The translations under genes and the position numbers were made by a program. From Candidatus Sulfurimonas marisnigri (lineage in GTDB: Bacteria > Campylobacterota > Campylobacteria > Campylobacterales > Sulfurimonadaceae): a stretch of 64,000 nucleotides of DNA. The number at the start of each line of letters is the position of its first letter. Positions within the stretch are counted from its first letter, which is position 1. The stretch spans positions 186,001 to 250,000 of the forward strand of contig NZ_CP054493.1 in NCBI RefSeq assembly GCF_015265475.1. The letters run 5' to 3'. This document shows positions 26,544-35,694 of this stretch, piece by piece. The notes under the pieces are model-generated. The model did not search any database. It worked only from the letters and a program-made list of their open reading frames with translations, and was not told the origin of the DNA.

Positions 26544-27449
26544 ATGAAAAAAATCATAAGTTTAATTGTTGCACTTTTAAGTGTTTCTGTGTTGTCAGCA
26601 AAAGGTGATTTGCATCTATTTGATGTAGATAATAAAGATGGTTCTATAACAACTGTACAAATTGAAAAAGCATTTGTAGATGCAGGCTTCGGTATAGGCG
26701 TAAATTCTAATATGAATAAACCGTTTATGATACAGTTTAAAAAGACAGGTTATAAAGTATTTACACTTCTTACTGTTTACCATAAACAAATGTCTATGGA
26801 CTTAGTTACTAAATATCCTGATTTTGGAGTATTTATGCCAATGGGTGTTGGAATATACCAAAGTAAAAGTGAAGACACTCTACATGTATCTGTATTAACA
26901 GCTGATGCACAGGCTAAAATATTAGGATTTGATGATCCTCTTATTAAAAGTATAGAAAAAGAAGTTTTAGCCGTTTTGAAAAAAGCTTTACCAAACTCTA
27001 ATAATAAACTTAGTGAAGATGCTCTTAAAGCAGACAAGTCACTTGTTACAAAGTATGAACTTGAGTTAGATGGTGAAGACTGGGCAGAGTCTAGAGAGAA
27101 CCTTATGTTGAGTCTAAATAATGGCTTTGATTTATATGGTTTTGTTATCCCAAGTAAGTTGAATGTAAATGAGAGTTTAAAAGAGAGCCCATACGATTTT
27201 TATGAAACAATATCAATATGTAAACTACCAGTTATTTATACTGTATCTTTGACAAGACCAGAGGCTGCTGCATTTGCTCCATGTAGCCTTATGTTATATA
27301 AGAAAAAAGATGAAGACAAAATTGTTCTTGGATTTCCTGCTGTTCACAACTGGATAAGCAGTGCACATGTAGAAAATAAAGAAGCTACTGATGTTTTATT
27401 AAAAGCTCAAAAGCAATTTGAGTCTATTTTAGCAGAAGCAACAGAGTAA
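26544..27449 (+). CDS. Exported protein with two DUF302-like domains
   Basis: A 301-residue protein starting at the ATG at 26544, which has AAAGGA upstream and a clear signal peptide (MKKIISLIVALLSVSVLSA). An in-frame start at 26484 lies inside the preceding gene and is less likely. Two related halves are seen (about 30-145 and 170-290), each with a pattern of VFTLLTVYHKQMS or CKLPVIYTVSLTR, GVFMPMGVGIYQ or PCSLMLYKK, and a final helical FESILA-type end, as in DUF302. Members often lie near sulfur-oxidation genes, but the function is unknown. Confidence 0.7.
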   Translation: MKKIISLIVALLSVSVLSAKGDLHLFDVDNKDGSITTVQIEKAFVDAGFGIGVNSNMNKPFMIQFKKTGYKVFTLLTVYHKQMSMDLVTKYPDFGVFMPMGVGIYQSKSEDTLHVSVLTADAQAKILGFDDPLIKSIEKEVLAVLKKALPNSNNKLSEDALKADKSLVTKYELELDGEDWAESRENLMLSLNNGFDLYGFVIPSKLNVNESLKESPYDFYETISICKLPVIYTVSLTRPEAAAFAPCSLMLYKKKDEDKIVLGFPAVHNWISSAHVENKEATDVLLKAQKQFESILAEATE

Positions 27450-27490
27450 AACTAAATAAACTATATGACTTTTGCTTTTAAAGTGAATAA

Positions 27491-27571
27491 ATATTCTGCC
27501 TCAAAGAGGCTAGCTTTAGTGCCATAGCGGCTAGCGAAAACTATATGGGCTTTTGCTCATCTAGTGACTAA
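27491..27571 (+). repeat. 81-bp tandem repeat, unit 1 (structured element D1)
   Basis: Unit of an 81-bp tandem repeat. It holds hairpin GCCTC (27498)/GAGGC (27506-27510), hairpin GCC (27521-27523)/GGC (27529-27531) with loop ATAGC flanked by TAGC copies, and hairpin ACTATATGGGC (27540)/GCTCATCTAGT (27555-27565) with loop TTTT and one mismatch. A degenerate part of a further unit lies upstream at about 27458-27490. Confidence 0.8.
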
Positions 27572-27652
27572 ATATTCTGCCTCAAAGAGGCTAGCTTTAG
27601 TACCATAGCGGTTAGCGAAAACTATATGGGCTTTTGCTCATATAGTGACTAA
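27572..27652 (+). repeat. 81-bp tandem repeat, unit 2 (structured element D2)
   Basis: Second unit, nearly the same as unit 1. The middle stem is ACC (27602-27604)/GGT (27610-27612) instead of GCC/GGC, a compensatory change. The third hairpin ACTATATGGGC (27621)/GCTCATATAGT (27636-27646) is a perfect 11-bp stem. The end of the unit overlaps the stop codon of rnhB on the other strand. Confidence 0.8.
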
Positions 27653-28203
27653 AATAATGTAGGCTCGAGTGCTTTGAGCTTATAACTTCTTCTATGAATT
27701 TCACAATACCCATACTTCTTAATCATCTCTACATGTAGGGCTGTTCCATAACCTTTATGTTTCTCAAACTGATACTCTGGATACTTTTTAGCTTCTATTA
27801 AAATATCTCTATCATGTGTAACTTTTGCAAGAATCGAAGCAGCACTAACCTCGGCCACCTTGCCATCCGCTTTTACCATTGTGGGAAGCCCACTAACTCC
27901 GAAGTTGGAGTTTCCATCAAAAAGGTACTCTTCACATTTTAGATTTTTCATTATCTCCTGAAGCCCTCTTTTAAGACATATTGATATACCATTATCGTCA
28001 ATCTCTTTAGGGGAAAACTTAACTATATGAAAAGAAGCAGCTTTAATAATTAACTCATATAGAGCTTCTCTTTTTTTCTCACTCAGTTTTTTTGAGTCAT
28101 TCAAGCCTTCTACCTGCAGGTTTAAAATACACCCAGCCATAACTAAATCTCCGGCTATCGGCCCGCGACCAGCTTCATCAATTCCGCATAATTTTCCAAA
28201 CAT
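27649..28203 (-). CDS. rnhB: Ribonuclease HII
   Basis: A 184-residue RNase HII that cleaves RNA in RNA-DNA hybrids. GIDEAGRGPIAGDLVMAG at the N-terminus has the Asp-Glu catalytic pair, and the third Asp is in LPTMVKADGKVAEVSAAS. The C-terminal half has KVTHDRDILI and HKGYGTALH. It is a single gene on the - strand, with only 39 bases between it and the upstream ATPase gene, so they may be cotranscribed. Its stop codon lies at the edge of the tandem repeat. Confidence 0.93.
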   Translation of the reverse strand: MFGKLCGIDEAGRGPIAGDLVMAGCILNLQVEGLNDSKKLSEKKREALYELIIKAASFHIVKFSPKEIDDNGISICLKRGLQEIMKNLKCEEYLFDGNSNFGVSGLPTMVKADGKVAEVSAASILAKVTHDRDILIEAKKYPEYQFEKHKGYGTALHVEMIKKYGYCEIHRRSYKLKALEPTLF

Positions 28204-28242
28204 TTATTTGCCCTTTTAGTTTTAGTAATATTTAAAGATAGC

Positions 28243-29307
28243 CTAATCCCCAATGGCCCATATATCAAATGGAATCATCTCTACATGTGAAAGTGGATGG
28301 CTAACGCTTCCCTCTCTACTCATGGTAACTGCAGTCACGCTCTTAACCTGATGTGTAAATATAAAAGCTTCAATAGCCTCCATCTTTTTAAATAGTGTTC
28401 TCTCATCCGCAAATGGCATACCTAAAATAACTTCATCACTTTGCGGAAGATAAAAATCAATTCCATCATCATAAAAACACTCTATGTCTGATTTTAGTAA
28501 CTCCAAATATATCATATTTTCAAAAAGTCTAGCAAAGTTCTTATCTATTGTAAGGGCAGACTTTAAAGATATATCGCATAAATATATCTTTTTCGTTGCC
28601 TTCGCATGGTTGGTTTTTTCTAGCTGATGAATATATTTTTTAGAACTTAGGGTCTCAATAGATTTATAGAGTTTATCTTTTGAAATCTTTCTTGTCTGTT
28701 TGAGTCTCTCATATATAGAAAAAGGAGATATCTTTTGTGCAATCATCTTTGCGCAAAATACTAAAATATCAAGTTCCATATCATCAAGTGCATACTTTAG
28801 TGTTTTTTGAATATACAAGTTGCGCTCATCACTATTGACTTTATGCATTGATGGAAATGCACCAAGCTGGAAGAAGTGGTTTAGTGCAGTAGAATCATAT
28901 TTATGTTCATAAGCTAAAAACTCTTCATAATCAAGAGGGTAAAGCTGTAGAGTTTTTAAATAATCAATAGTATAGTTAATTTCACTACATGTAATTAGTT
29001 GAGGAACATTAACAATTTTAATATTTTGCGTATAGTTGTCTAAAACCAAGGTGCTTATTTTATTTTTATTGCAGAAAATTGATAGATTTTTATTTAATTC
29101 ATCAATATCTATCCGTATATCACTACAATCAATATATAAGTAACTGCTCTTTTTTAGGCTTAATAGGTAATTTTTTACTAATTTAGTTTTTCCACTTTGA
29201 GAAATACCATTTATTTGATAGCTCAAATCATCCAAAAATACTTTTCTATAGTGAAATTTATCTAAACTAATTTCTGTTTTATATAACTCTTCCAAGAATA
29301 TTTCCAT
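28243..29307 (-). CDS. AAA-type ATPase of unknown function
   Basis: A 354-residue protein with Walker A GISQSGKT (34-41) and a Walker B-like STLVLDN near 85-91. The central part resembles winged-helix DNA-binding regions of AAA_14/DUF4143-type ATPases (PFSIYERLKQTRKISKDKLYKSIETL), and the C-terminus has a conserved FENMIYLELLK. These proteins are common in bacteria and archaea, and their role is poorly known. It shares the - strand with rnhB and is back to back with the ribosomal operon. Confidence 0.65.
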   Translation of the reverse strand: MEIFLEELYKTEISLDKFHYRKVFLDDLSYQINGISQSGKTKLVKNYLLSLKKSSYLYIDCSDIRIDIDELNKNLSIFCNKNKISTLVLDNYTQNIKIVNVPQLITCSEINYTIDYLKTLQLYPLDYEEFLAYEHKYDSTALNHFFQLGAFPSMHKVNSDERNLYIQKTLKYALDDMELDILVFCAKMIAQKISPFSIYERLKQTRKISKDKLYKSIETLSSKKYIHQLEKTNHAKATKKIYLCDISLKSALTIDKNFARLFENMIYLELLKSDIECFYDDGIDFYLPQSDEVILGMPFADERTLFKKMEAIEAFIFTHQVKSVTAVTMSREGSVSHPLSHVEMIPFDIWAIGD

Positions 29308-29379
29308 ATTGCAATTTTATCATTTCCTTATTAAAAGGAAATAAATTTGAGATAAAATCAATATTTACCCCTTATTTCC

Positions 29380-29408
29380 TTGAATATAGAGACTTGTTTG
29401 GGTACAAT
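29380..29408 (+). promoter_or_regulatory. Promoter of the S10-spc ribosomal superoperon
   Basis: -35 TTGAAT (29380-29385), 17-base spacer, -10 TACAAT (29403-29408) in the context TTTGGGTACAAT. The same 12 bases occur before rpmJ at 61690-61701. A small hairpin TTAGG/CCTGA lies in the 56-base leader before rpsJ. Confidence 0.75.
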
Positions 29409-29464
29409 TCCACTTCACTAATATAGTTAGGCTAGACCTGACGAGTTCTTTTAGAGGGAAATAC

Positions 29465-29776
29465 ATGGAAAAAATTCGTTTAAAATTGAAAGCTTATGAT
29501 CATCGTGTACTTGATAGATCTGTAGCATCAATCGTAGAGGCTGTAAAACGTACTGGCGCGGTAATCCGTGGTCCAATACCTTTACCAACAAAGATTCGTA
29601 AATATACTGTTTTAAAATCTGTTCACGTTAATAAAAAAGCTCGTGAGCAATTTGAAATTCGTATGCATGCTAGAGTAATTGACATCGTTTCTGCTACGCC
29701 AGAAACTGTAGATTCTCTTATGAAACTAGATCTTGCACCTGAAGTGGACGTTGAAGTTCGCTCTATGGACAAGTAG
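29465..29776 (+). CDS. rpsJ: 30S ribosomal protein S10
   Basis: A 103-residue S10, full length, beginning [17 protein letters not shown], with the conserved [10 protein letters not shown] loop. Part of the 30S head and, with NusB, of transcription antitermination complexes. First gene of the long superoperon; AGAGGGAAAT precedes the ATG. Followed 9 bases later by rplC. Confidence 0.97.
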   Translation: MEKIRLKLKAYDHRVLDRSVASIVEAVKRTGAVIRGPIPLPTKIRKYTVLKSVHVNKKAREQFEIRMHARVIDIVSATPETVDSLMKLDLAPEVDVEVRSMDK

Positions 29777-29785
29777 GAGGTCATC

Positions 29786-30361
29786 GTGGAATATATTGTT
29801 GAAAAAATCGGTATGAGCCGTACTATCACGGTTCCTAGTAAACCTGTTACTCTTTTAAGAGTTTTAGATGCTAAAGTATGTGAAGTTAATGAGGGTACTG
29901 CAATTGTTGCTTACAATCGCGGTAAAAAAATGAATAAGTCAATTGAAGGTCAGCAAAAGAAATATAACCTTTCATCTGAGTTTAACCGTTTAGTTACTAT
30001 GGAAGTAGCTAACACTGAAGCTGGAGATTTAGATTTTACTCCTTTGGCAGAAGCTAAAGTTTTAAAAGCTACTTTTACTACTAAAGGTCGCGGTTTTACT
30101 GGTGCTATGAAGCGTTGGAATTTCTCTGGCGGTCCTGCATCACACGGTCATAGATTTGGTCGTAGAACAGGTTCAATCGGTATGGCAGAGTGGCCAGGTC
30201 GTGTAATGAAGGGTAAGAAAATGCCTGGACAATACGGAAATGTACAAAATAGCGTGAAAAATGAAATCGTTTCTTACGATGCTGAAAACAAAATCATTGC
30301 GGTTTCTGGTTCAGTTTCTGGAGCTAATGGTTCATTAGGTCGTGTAAAGGTAGCTAAATAA
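29786..30361 (+). CDS. rplC: 50S ribosomal protein L3
   Basis: A 191-residue L3. The start is GTG with TAGGAGG 5 bases upstream. [20 protein letters not shown] and [21 protein letters not shown] are the conserved tip that reaches toward the peptidyl transferase centre. Shorter than the 209-residue E. coli protein. Its stop shares a base with the rplD start. Confidence 0.97.
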   Translation: MEYIVEKIGMSRTITVPSKPVTLLRVLDAKVCEVNEGTAIVAYNRGKKMNKSIEGQQKKYNLSSEFNRLVTMEVANTEAGDLDFTPLAEAKVLKATFTTKGRGFTGAMKRWNFSGGPASHGHRFGRRTGSIGMAEWPGRVMKGKKMPGQYGNVQNSVKNEIVSYDAENKIIAVSGSVSGANGSLGRVKVAK

Positions 30362-30975
30362 TGAGCGCAATCGTTTTAAATGAAAAAATGGAAAAAGCAT
30401 CTGAGTTAGCATTACCAGAGAGTTTTTCTGGTATTAATCCTCATAACTTATACCTGTATGTAAAGTCGGCACAAGCTGCTATGAGAGCAAATAGCTCAAA
30501 AGCTTTAACTCGTGCAGAAGTTAGAGGTGGTGGTAAGAAACCATGGGCTCAAAAAGGTGGCGGTCGCGCTCGTGCTGGTTCACGTCGTTCTCCTGTCTTT
30601 GTGGGTGGTGGTAAGGCATTTGGTCCTAATAACAACCGTAATTATGATCTTAAAGTTAATAAAAAGCAAAAGAAACTTGCTCTTAACTTTGCTCTAAACG
30701 AGCATGCACAAAACGGTACGCTTTTTATAGTTGACAACTTTGAAGTTGCATCTGGTAAAACTAAAGATGCAAATGCAATGTTTAAAGCTTTAAATCAAAG
30801 AGATGTACTTATTGTTAAGTCTATCTTAGATGAGAAGACATTTTTAGCATTTGAGAATCTTTCACAAACTTATGTTGTTGAAGCAAATGAATTAAATGCT
30901 TACTTAGCTGCTAATTATCGTTCACTTGTGATCGAAAAAGCGGTATGGGAAAATCTTGTAGGTGAGGCTAAATAA
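30361..30975 (+). CDS. rplD: 50S ribosomal protein L4
   Basis: A 204-residue L4 with the conserved internal loop [19 protein letters not shown] that extends into the exit tunnel. In E. coli L4 also represses the S10 operon; no matching leader structure was recognised here. It overlaps rplC and rplW by one base each. Confidence 0.97.
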   Translation: MSAIVLNEKMEKASELALPESFSGINPHNLYLYVKSAQAAMRANSSKALTRAEVRGGGKKPWAQKGGGRARAGSRRSPVFVGGGKAFGPNNNRNYDLKVNKKQKKLALNFALNEHAQNGTLFIVDNFEVASGKTKDANAMFKALNQRDVLIVKSILDEKTFLAFENLSQTYVVEANELNAYLAANYRSLVIEKAVWENLVGEAK

Positions 30976-31256
30976 TGGCAGATATTACAGATATTAAATC
31001 TATACTATATACAGAGAAGACATTAGGTATGCAAGAAGATGGAATTATAGTTGTTCAAACATCTCCTCGTATGACTAAAACAGGTCTTAAAGAGGTTTTT
31101 CGTGAGTACTTTGGAATAGTTCCATCAAGAGTTAACTCACTTAATCAAAGCGGAAAAACAAAACGTTTCCGTGGTGTACAAGGTAAACAAAATGACTTCA
31201 AAAAGTTTTATGTTCAATTACCTGAGGGTGCACAAATAGAAAGTTTGGCGGTTTAA
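30975..31256 (+). CDS. rplW: 50S ribosomal protein L23
   Basis: A 93-residue L23, located at the tunnel exit and a docking site for trigger factor and SRP. It has [10 protein letters not shown] at the N-terminus and [19 protein letters not shown] in the extended loop. Translationally coupled to rplD (one-base overlap). Confidence 0.95.
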   Translation: MADITDIKSILYTEKTLGMQEDGIIVVQTSPRMTKTGLKEVFREYFGIVPSRVNSLNQSGKTKRFRGVQGKQNDFKKFYVQLPEGAQIESLAV

Positions 31257-31257
31257 C

Positions 31258-32103
31258 ATGGCAATTAAAACTTATAAGCCGGTAACTCCGTCTCGTCGTT
31301 TTTATACTAATGTTGACAGTGGTGATATCACAGCGAAAGCTAGTGTCCGTTCTTTATTGGTTAAGCTTCCTGCTCACGCTGGTCGTAACAATAATGGTCG
31401 TATCACATCTCGTCATAAACAAGCTGGTGCTAAAAAACTTTACCGTATCATAGATTTCAAAAGAAATAAATTTGGTATTCCAGGTACAGTTAGCACTATT
31501 GAGTACGATCCGTACCGTAACTGTCGTATCGCGTTAGTTACATATGCTGATGGTGAAAAAAGATACATATTACAACCAAAAGGTCTATGTGTCGGTGATG
31601 CGGTTATGTCTGCTGAATCTGGACTAGATGTTAAACCTGGTAATGCTATGAAACTAAAAAGTATCCCGGTTGGTACAGTTATTCATAATATTGAGTTAAA
31701 GACTGGTAAGGGCGGACAAATGTGTCGTGCTGCTGGAACTTCTGCTCAAATTATGGGTCGTGATGGTAAATATGTTTCACTTCGTATGCCTTCATCTGAA
31801 ATGCGTTTAGTATTAGGTGAGTGTTTAGCGACTGTTGGAACAGTAGGAAATGAAGAGTATGGCAATATAGTAATAGCGAAAGCTGGTCGTAGTCGTCATA
31901 TGGGTATCCGTCCTCAAACTCGTGGTTCAGCAATGAATCCAGTTGATCACCCGCATGGTGGTGGTGAAGGTAAAACGAATTCAGGACGTCACCCGGTTAC
32001 TCCTTGGGGTAAACCGACTAAGGGTGCTAAAACTCGCCGTAAGAAAGCTAGTGATAAACTTATTATTACTCGCCGTAAACCAAATGCGAAAAGGGTAGGA
32101 TAA
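31258..32103 (+). CDS. rplB: 50S ribosomal protein L2
   Basis: A 281-residue L2, one of the core proteins near the peptidyl transferase centre. The conserved [16 protein letters not shown] and the C-terminal [14 protein letters not shown] (with the functionally important His) are present. It starts one base after rplW and overlaps rpsS by one base. Confidence 0.98.
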   Translation: MAIKTYKPVTPSRRFYTNVDSGDITAKASVRSLLVKLPAHAGRNNNGRITSRHKQAGAKKLYRIIDFKRNKFGIPGTVSTIEYDPYRNCRIALVTYADGEKRYILQPKGLCVGDAVMSAESGLDVKPGNAMKLKSIPVGTVIHNIELKTGKGGQMCRAAGTSAQIMGRDGKYVSLRMPSSEMRLVLGECLATVGTVGNEEYGNIVIAKAGRSRHMGIRPQTRGSAMNPVDHPHGGGEGKTNSGRHPVTPWGKPTKGAKTRRKKASDKLIITRRKPNAKRVG

Positions 32104-32378
32104 TGGCTCGTTCAGTAAAAAAAGGTCCATTCATTGATGACCATTTAATGAAAAAAGTTGTTGCAGCAAAAGCTGAAAGCAATAAAAAACCTATTAAAAC
32201 ATGGTCAAGAAGATCAATGGTTATACCTGAAATGGTTGGTTTAACATTTAACGTTCACAACGGACGTCAATTTATTCCTGTGCACATTTCAGAGAACCAT
32301 ATTGGTTATAAGCTTGGTGAATTTTCACCAACTCGTACATTTAAGGGCCATAAGGGCTCTGTACAGAAGAAGGGTTAA
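32103..32378 (+). CDS. rpsS: 30S ribosomal protein S19
   Basis: A 91-residue S19 of the 30S head, beginning [15 protein letters not shown] and including [14 protein letters not shown] and [10 protein letters not shown]-like [15 protein letters not shown]. It contacts the A-site finger of the large subunit. Full length; one-base overlap with rplB. Confidence 0.97.
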   Translation: MARSVKKGPFIDDHLMKKVVAAKAESNKKPIKTWSRRSMVIPEMVGLTFNVHNGRQFIPVHISENHIGYKLGEFSPTRTFKGHKGSVQKKG

Positions 32379-32380
32379 TC

Positions 32381-32698
32381 ATGGCTAGAGCATTATTAAA
32401 ATACATCCGTGTTTCACCAATCAAATCTCGTCTTATTGCAAGAGAGATTCAAGGTATGAATGCTGAAGCAGCACTAGCAGCTTTAGAGTTTACACCAAAC
32501 AAAGCAGCAAAAATCATCTATAAAGTGCTTGCATCTGCAGTTGCTAATAGTGGTAGTGAAGCTGAAGATTGTACAGTAACATCGTGTCGTGTTGACAACG
32601 GTCCTGTTCTTAAGCGTTTCCGTCCACGTGCTCGTGGTATGGCGTCTGGAATCAGAAAACCAACAGCACATATCTTAGTAGAAGTAGAGGGTAAATAG
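32381..32698 (+). CDS. rplV: 50S ribosomal protein L22
   Basis: A 105-residue L22, slightly shorter than the E. coli protein (110). The hairpin that lines the exit tunnel ([19 protein letters not shown]) is intact. Macrolide contact site in the family. Follows rpsS by 2 bases. Confidence 0.97.
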   Translation: MARALLKYIRVSPIKSRLIAREIQGMNAEAALAALEFTPNKAAKIIYKVLASAVANSGSEAEDCTVTSCRVDNGPVLKRFRPRARGMASGIRKPTAHILVEVEGK

Positions 32699-32699
32699 T

Positions 32700-33410
32700 A
32701 TGGGTCAAAAAGTTAATCCTATTGGTTTACGTCTTGGTATTAACCGCAATTGGGAGAGCCGCTGGTTCCCTGATTTTAAGACTGCGCCAGCATCTTTAGG
32801 TGAAGATCACAAAATTCGTACATATTTGAAAAAAGAGCTTTACTATGCTGGTGTTGCTAACATCATTATAGAGAGAACAGTTAAGAGACTTCGCGTAACT
32901 ATCGTTGCTGCTCGCCCAGGTATCATTATTGGTAAAAAAGGTGCGGACATTGAGAAGCTTAAAACTACTCTTCAAAATCTTGTTGGTAAGCAGATATCTG
33001 TAAACATCAAAGAAGAGAAGAAAGCTCAAACTTCAGCTCAGTTGGTTGCAGAAAACATAGCTACTCAACTAGAGCGTCGTGTTGCTTTTAGAAGAGCAAT
33101 GAAAAAATCTATGCAAAATGCACAAAGAAGCGGTGCTAAAGGTATTAAAGTGTCTGTAAGTGGTCGTCTTGGTGGAGCTGAAATGGCTCGTACTGAGTGG
33201 TACTTAGAGGGACGTGTTCCTTTACATACACTTCGTGCAAAAATAGATTATGGTTTTGCTGAAGCACATACTACTTATGGTTGTATCGGTGTTAAAGTAT
33301 GGATATTCAAAGGTGAAGTGCTTACTAAAGGTATTCCTGCTGAAGTTCAAGAAGACAAACAAGAGAAACAAGAGCGTCGTCCAAAGCGTGCTCCGAGAAA
33401 GGCTGATTAA
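32700..33410 (+). CDS. rpsC: 30S ribosomal protein S3
   Basis: A 236-residue S3 with KH domain loop GIIIGKKG and the helicase-associated C-terminal domain ([20 protein letters not shown]). The tail is rich in Lys/Arg/Glu and extends the usual end. Starts one base after rplV. Confidence 0.97.
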   Translation: MGQKVNPIGLRLGINRNWESRWFPDFKTAPASLGEDHKIRTYLKKELYYAGVANIIIERTVKRLRVTIVAARPGIIIGKKGADIEKLKTTLQNLVGKQISVNIKEEKKAQTSAQLVAENIATQLERRVAFRRAMKKSMQNAQRSGAKGIKVSVSGRLGGAEMARTEWYLEGRVPLHTLRAKIDYGFAEAHTTYGCIGVKVWIFKGEVLTKGIPAEVQEDKQEKQERRPKRAPRKAD

Positions 33411-33412
33411 TT

Positions 33413-33838
33413 ATGTTAATGCCAAAGAGAACAAAATATAGAAAAGTAATGAAGGGTCGTAACCGTGGTTATGCTCGTTCAGGTTTTACGCTAGCATTTG
33501 GTGATATCGCTTTAAAAGCGGTTGAAGCTGGTCGTATTAACTCTCGTCAGATTGAGTCAGCTCGTATTTCAGCTACTCGTCATATTAAAAGAAATGGTAA
33601 GATTTGGATTCGTGTATTCCCTGCTAAACCGTTAACTGCAAAACCTCTTGAAACTCGTATGGGTAAAGGTAAGGGTGCAGTTGACCAATGGGTTATGAAT
33701 ATTAAGCCAGGTCGTATTATATTTGAAATGGCCGGTGTTCCGCATGAACTTGCTCGTGAAGCATTAACTCTTGCATTACACAAATTACCTTTCAAAACTA
33801 AAATAATTACTGCGGAGATGAGCAATGAAATATTCTGA
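33413..33838 (+). CDS. rplP: 50S ribosomal protein L16
   Basis: A 141-residue L16 beginning [11 protein letters not shown], the standard opening, so the first of two in-frame ATGs is chosen. It binds near the A site of the 50S subunit; AMGKGKG-like [13 protein letters not shown] is conserved. Its end overlaps rpmC by 14 bases. Confidence 0.97.
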   Translation: MLMPKRTKYRKVMKGRNRGYARSGFTLAFGDIALKAVEAGRINSRQIESARISATRHIKRNGKIWIRVFPAKPLTAKPLETRMGKGKGAVDQWVMNIKPGRIIFEMAGVPHELAREALTLALHKLPFKTKIITAEMSNEIF

Positions 33839-34010
33839 TTTAGCAGATAAAAGTGTAGCAGAGCTTCAAGCAATGCTTAAAGTTAGAAAGACTGAGCTTT
33901 TTACTTTAAAAATAAAAAAACAGATGATGCAACTACAAAACACAAGCGAACTTCGTGTCGCTAAAAAAGATGTTGCTAGAATCAACACTGCACTTAGTGC
34001 AGCGAAATAG
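33825..34010 (+). CDS. rpmC: 50S ribosomal protein L29
   Basis: A 61-residue two-helix L29 near the tunnel exit, with [11 protein letters not shown]-like [11 protein letters not shown] and [13 protein letters not shown]. The start lies within rplP (14-base overlap), with GGAGATGAGC upstream acting as the ribosome binding site. Confidence 0.95.
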   Translation: MKYSDLADKSVAELQAMLKVRKTELFTLKIKKQMMQLQNTSELRVAKKDVARINTALSAAK

Positions 34011-34019
34011 GGGCTGGCA

Positions 34020-34268
34020 ATGACACATAAACGTGAAATTCAAGGTAAAGTTGTAAAAATTTCAGGCGATAAAACAGTAAGTTTACTTGTAGAACGCCGT
34101 GTAATGCATCCTCGTTACCACAAAGTTGTAAAACGTTTCAAAAAGTACCTAGTACATGATGAGCGTAATGAAGTAAAAGTTGGTGATGAGATTGTTGCAA
34201 TCGAATGTCGTCCACTTTCAAAGACTAAATCTTTTAGACTTAAAACAGTAGTAGCGGGAGCAGAATAA
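34020..34268 (+). CDS. rpsQ: 30S ribosomal protein S17
   Basis: An 82-residue OB-fold S17 with [19 protein letters not shown] and [19 protein letters not shown]. Binds early to 16S rRNA in assembly. One-base overlap with rplN. Confidence 0.96.
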   Translation: MTHKREIQGKVVKISGDKTVSLLVERRVMHPRYHKVVKRFKKYLVHDERNEVKVGDEIVAIECRPLSKTKSFRLKTVVAGAE

Positions 34269-34636
34269 TGATCCAAGGTTTTACTCGTCTAAATGTAGCT
34301 GATAATACAGGTGCTAAAGAGATTATGTGTATCAAGGTACTTGGTGGTTCTAAGCGTCGTTACGCAACAGTTGGTGACGTTATCGTTGCTTCTGTTAAGA
34401 AGGCGACACCTACTGCTAAAGTTAAAAAAGGTAAAGTTGTAAAAGCTGTTATCGTTAGAGTAGCTAAAGAGGTCCAGCGCGAAAATGGTTCTCTTATCCG
34501 TTTTGATGATAATGCAGCTGTTATACTTGATGACAAGAGAGAGCCAATTGGTACTCGTATTTTCGGCCCTGTTGCTCGTGAAGTACGTTATGCTGGATTT
34601 ATGAAAATCGTATCTCTCGCGCCGGAGGTTGTTTAA
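34268..34636 (+). CDS. rplN: 50S ribosomal protein L14
   Basis: A 122-residue L14, highly conserved: [18 protein letters not shown] and the [13 protein letters not shown] end are present. Forms an intersubunit bridge and is the docking site of RsfS. One-base overlaps with rpsQ and rplX suggest coupled translation. Confidence 0.97.
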   Translation: MIQGFTRLNVADNTGAKEIMCIKVLGGSKRRYATVGDVIVASVKKATPTAKVKKGKVVKAVIVRVAKEVQRENGSLIRFDDNAAVILDDKREPIGTRIFGPVAREVRYAGFMKIVSLAPEVV

Positions 34637-34866
34637 TGGCAAAGTTTAATTTCAAAAAAGGCGATACTGTAGAAATTATCGCTGGTGATGATCGCGGAAC
34701 TAAAGCTACTGTGCTTGAAGTATTACCTAAGAGAAATAAGGTAATAGTAGAGGGTTGTAAAGTTGCTAAGAAAGCTATCAAACCAACTGAAGAGAACACT
34801 AAAGGCGGACATATCAATAAAGAGATGCCAATAGATGTTTCAAATGTTCGTAAAGTGGAGGCATAA
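34636..34866 (+). CDS. rplX: 50S ribosomal protein L24
   Basis: A 76-residue L24 with the KOW motif [20 protein letters not shown]. Shorter than the 104-residue E. coli protein, lacking part of the C-terminal region, as often in Campylobacterota. Initiates 50S assembly in the family. Confidence 0.95.
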   Translation: MAKFNFKKGDTVEIIAGDDRGTKATVLEVLPKRNKVIVEGCKVAKKAIKPTEENTKGGHINKEMPIDVSNVRKVEA

Positions 34867-34870
34867 GTAG

Positions 34871-35416
34871 ATGGCTCGTTTAAAAGAAAAATATTTAGGT
34901 TTAAAATCTGAATTACAAGCAGACTTAGGAATTAAAAATCCTATGCAAACTCCTCAGTTAGATAAAGTTATTATCTCTGTTGGTGCTGGTTTTGCAATGA
35001 AAGATAACAAACTTATCCAAAACATTGAAGACACTATTACTAAAATTGCTGGTCAAAAAGCAACTACTGTAATAGCTAAAAAATCAGTTGCTGGTTTTAA
35101 AGTTCGTGAAGGTATGCCAGTTGGTATCCGTGTTACACTTCGTGGTGAAAACATGTATAACTTCTTTGATCGCCTAGTTGCTATAGCACTTCCTCGTGTT
35201 AAAGATTTCCGTGGTGTTCCAAGAAATGGTTTTGATGGCCGTGGTAACTACAACTTTGGATTACAAGAGCAACTAATTTTCCCAGAAATTAGTTATGATT
35301 CTATCATGCAAATTCATGGTATGAATATCACAGTTGTAACAACTGCTGATTCAGATAAGGCAGGATTCGCTCTTTTAGAGAAAATTGGTATGCCTTTTAG
35401 TAAAGGGAGCAACTAA
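34871..35416 (+). CDS. rplE: 50S ribosomal protein L5
   Basis: A 181-residue L5 that binds 5S rRNA and contacts the P-site tRNA. Conserved stretches include [11 protein letters not shown]-like [18 protein letters not shown] and [16 protein letters not shown]. One-base overlap with rpsN. Confidence 0.97.
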   Translation: MARLKEKYLGLKSELQADLGIKNPMQTPQLDKVIISVGAGFAMKDNKLIQNIEDTITKIAGQKATTVIAKKSVAGFKVREGMPVGIRVTLRGENMYNFFDRLVAIALPRVKDFRGVPRNGFDGRGNYNFGLQEQLIFPEISYDSIMQIHGMNITVVTTADSDKAGFALLEKIGMPFSKGSN

Positions 35417-35601
35417 TGGCTAAGAAATCGATGATTGCTAAAGCGGCAAGAACTCCAAAATTCAAGGTTCGTGGTTATACAAGATGTCAGGTTTGTGGTC
35501 GTCCACACTCTGTTCTTCGTGACTTCGGTATCTGCCGTATATGTTTTAGAAAAATGGCAAATGAGGGATTAATCCCAGGTGTTAGAAAGTCTTCTTGGTA
35601 G
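35416..35601 (+). CDS. rpsN: 30S ribosomal protein S14, zinc-binding type
   Basis: A 61-residue S14 of the C+ type with two CxxC knuckles: Cys24/Cys27 and Cys40/Cys43, which bind one zinc. The longer zinc-free form is about 100 residues. Its stop codon is inside a strong hairpin that opens the only sizeable gap (93 bases) inside the superoperon. Confidence 0.97.
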   Translation: MAKKSMIAKAARTPKFKVRGYTRCQVCGRPHSVLRDFGICRICFRKMANEGLIPGVRKSSW

Positions 35602-35619
35602 GCTCTGCCTTCCAAGAGG
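35591..35619 (+). promoter_or_regulatory. Hairpin over the rpsN stop codon
   Basis: CTTCTTGG (35591-35598) pairs with CCAAGAGG (35612-35619), then after one mismatch AGGC pairs with GCCT around loop TCT: 12 pairs in all. A second hairpin ATTTTATAG (35642-35650)/CTATAAAAT (35665-35673) follows before rpsH. No T run follows the first stem, so processing or translational control is as likely as termination. Confidence 0.55.
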
Positions 35620-35694
35620 AAACTTCTAATTATTAGTAATTATTTTATAGTTAATTAAATTACTCTATAAAATAGTCACAACTAAGGAAAATAA

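Noticed and set aside
27491-27652. CRISPR array
   Set aside because: The repeat units are directly adjacent with no spacers and only two to three copies, and no cas genes are present.
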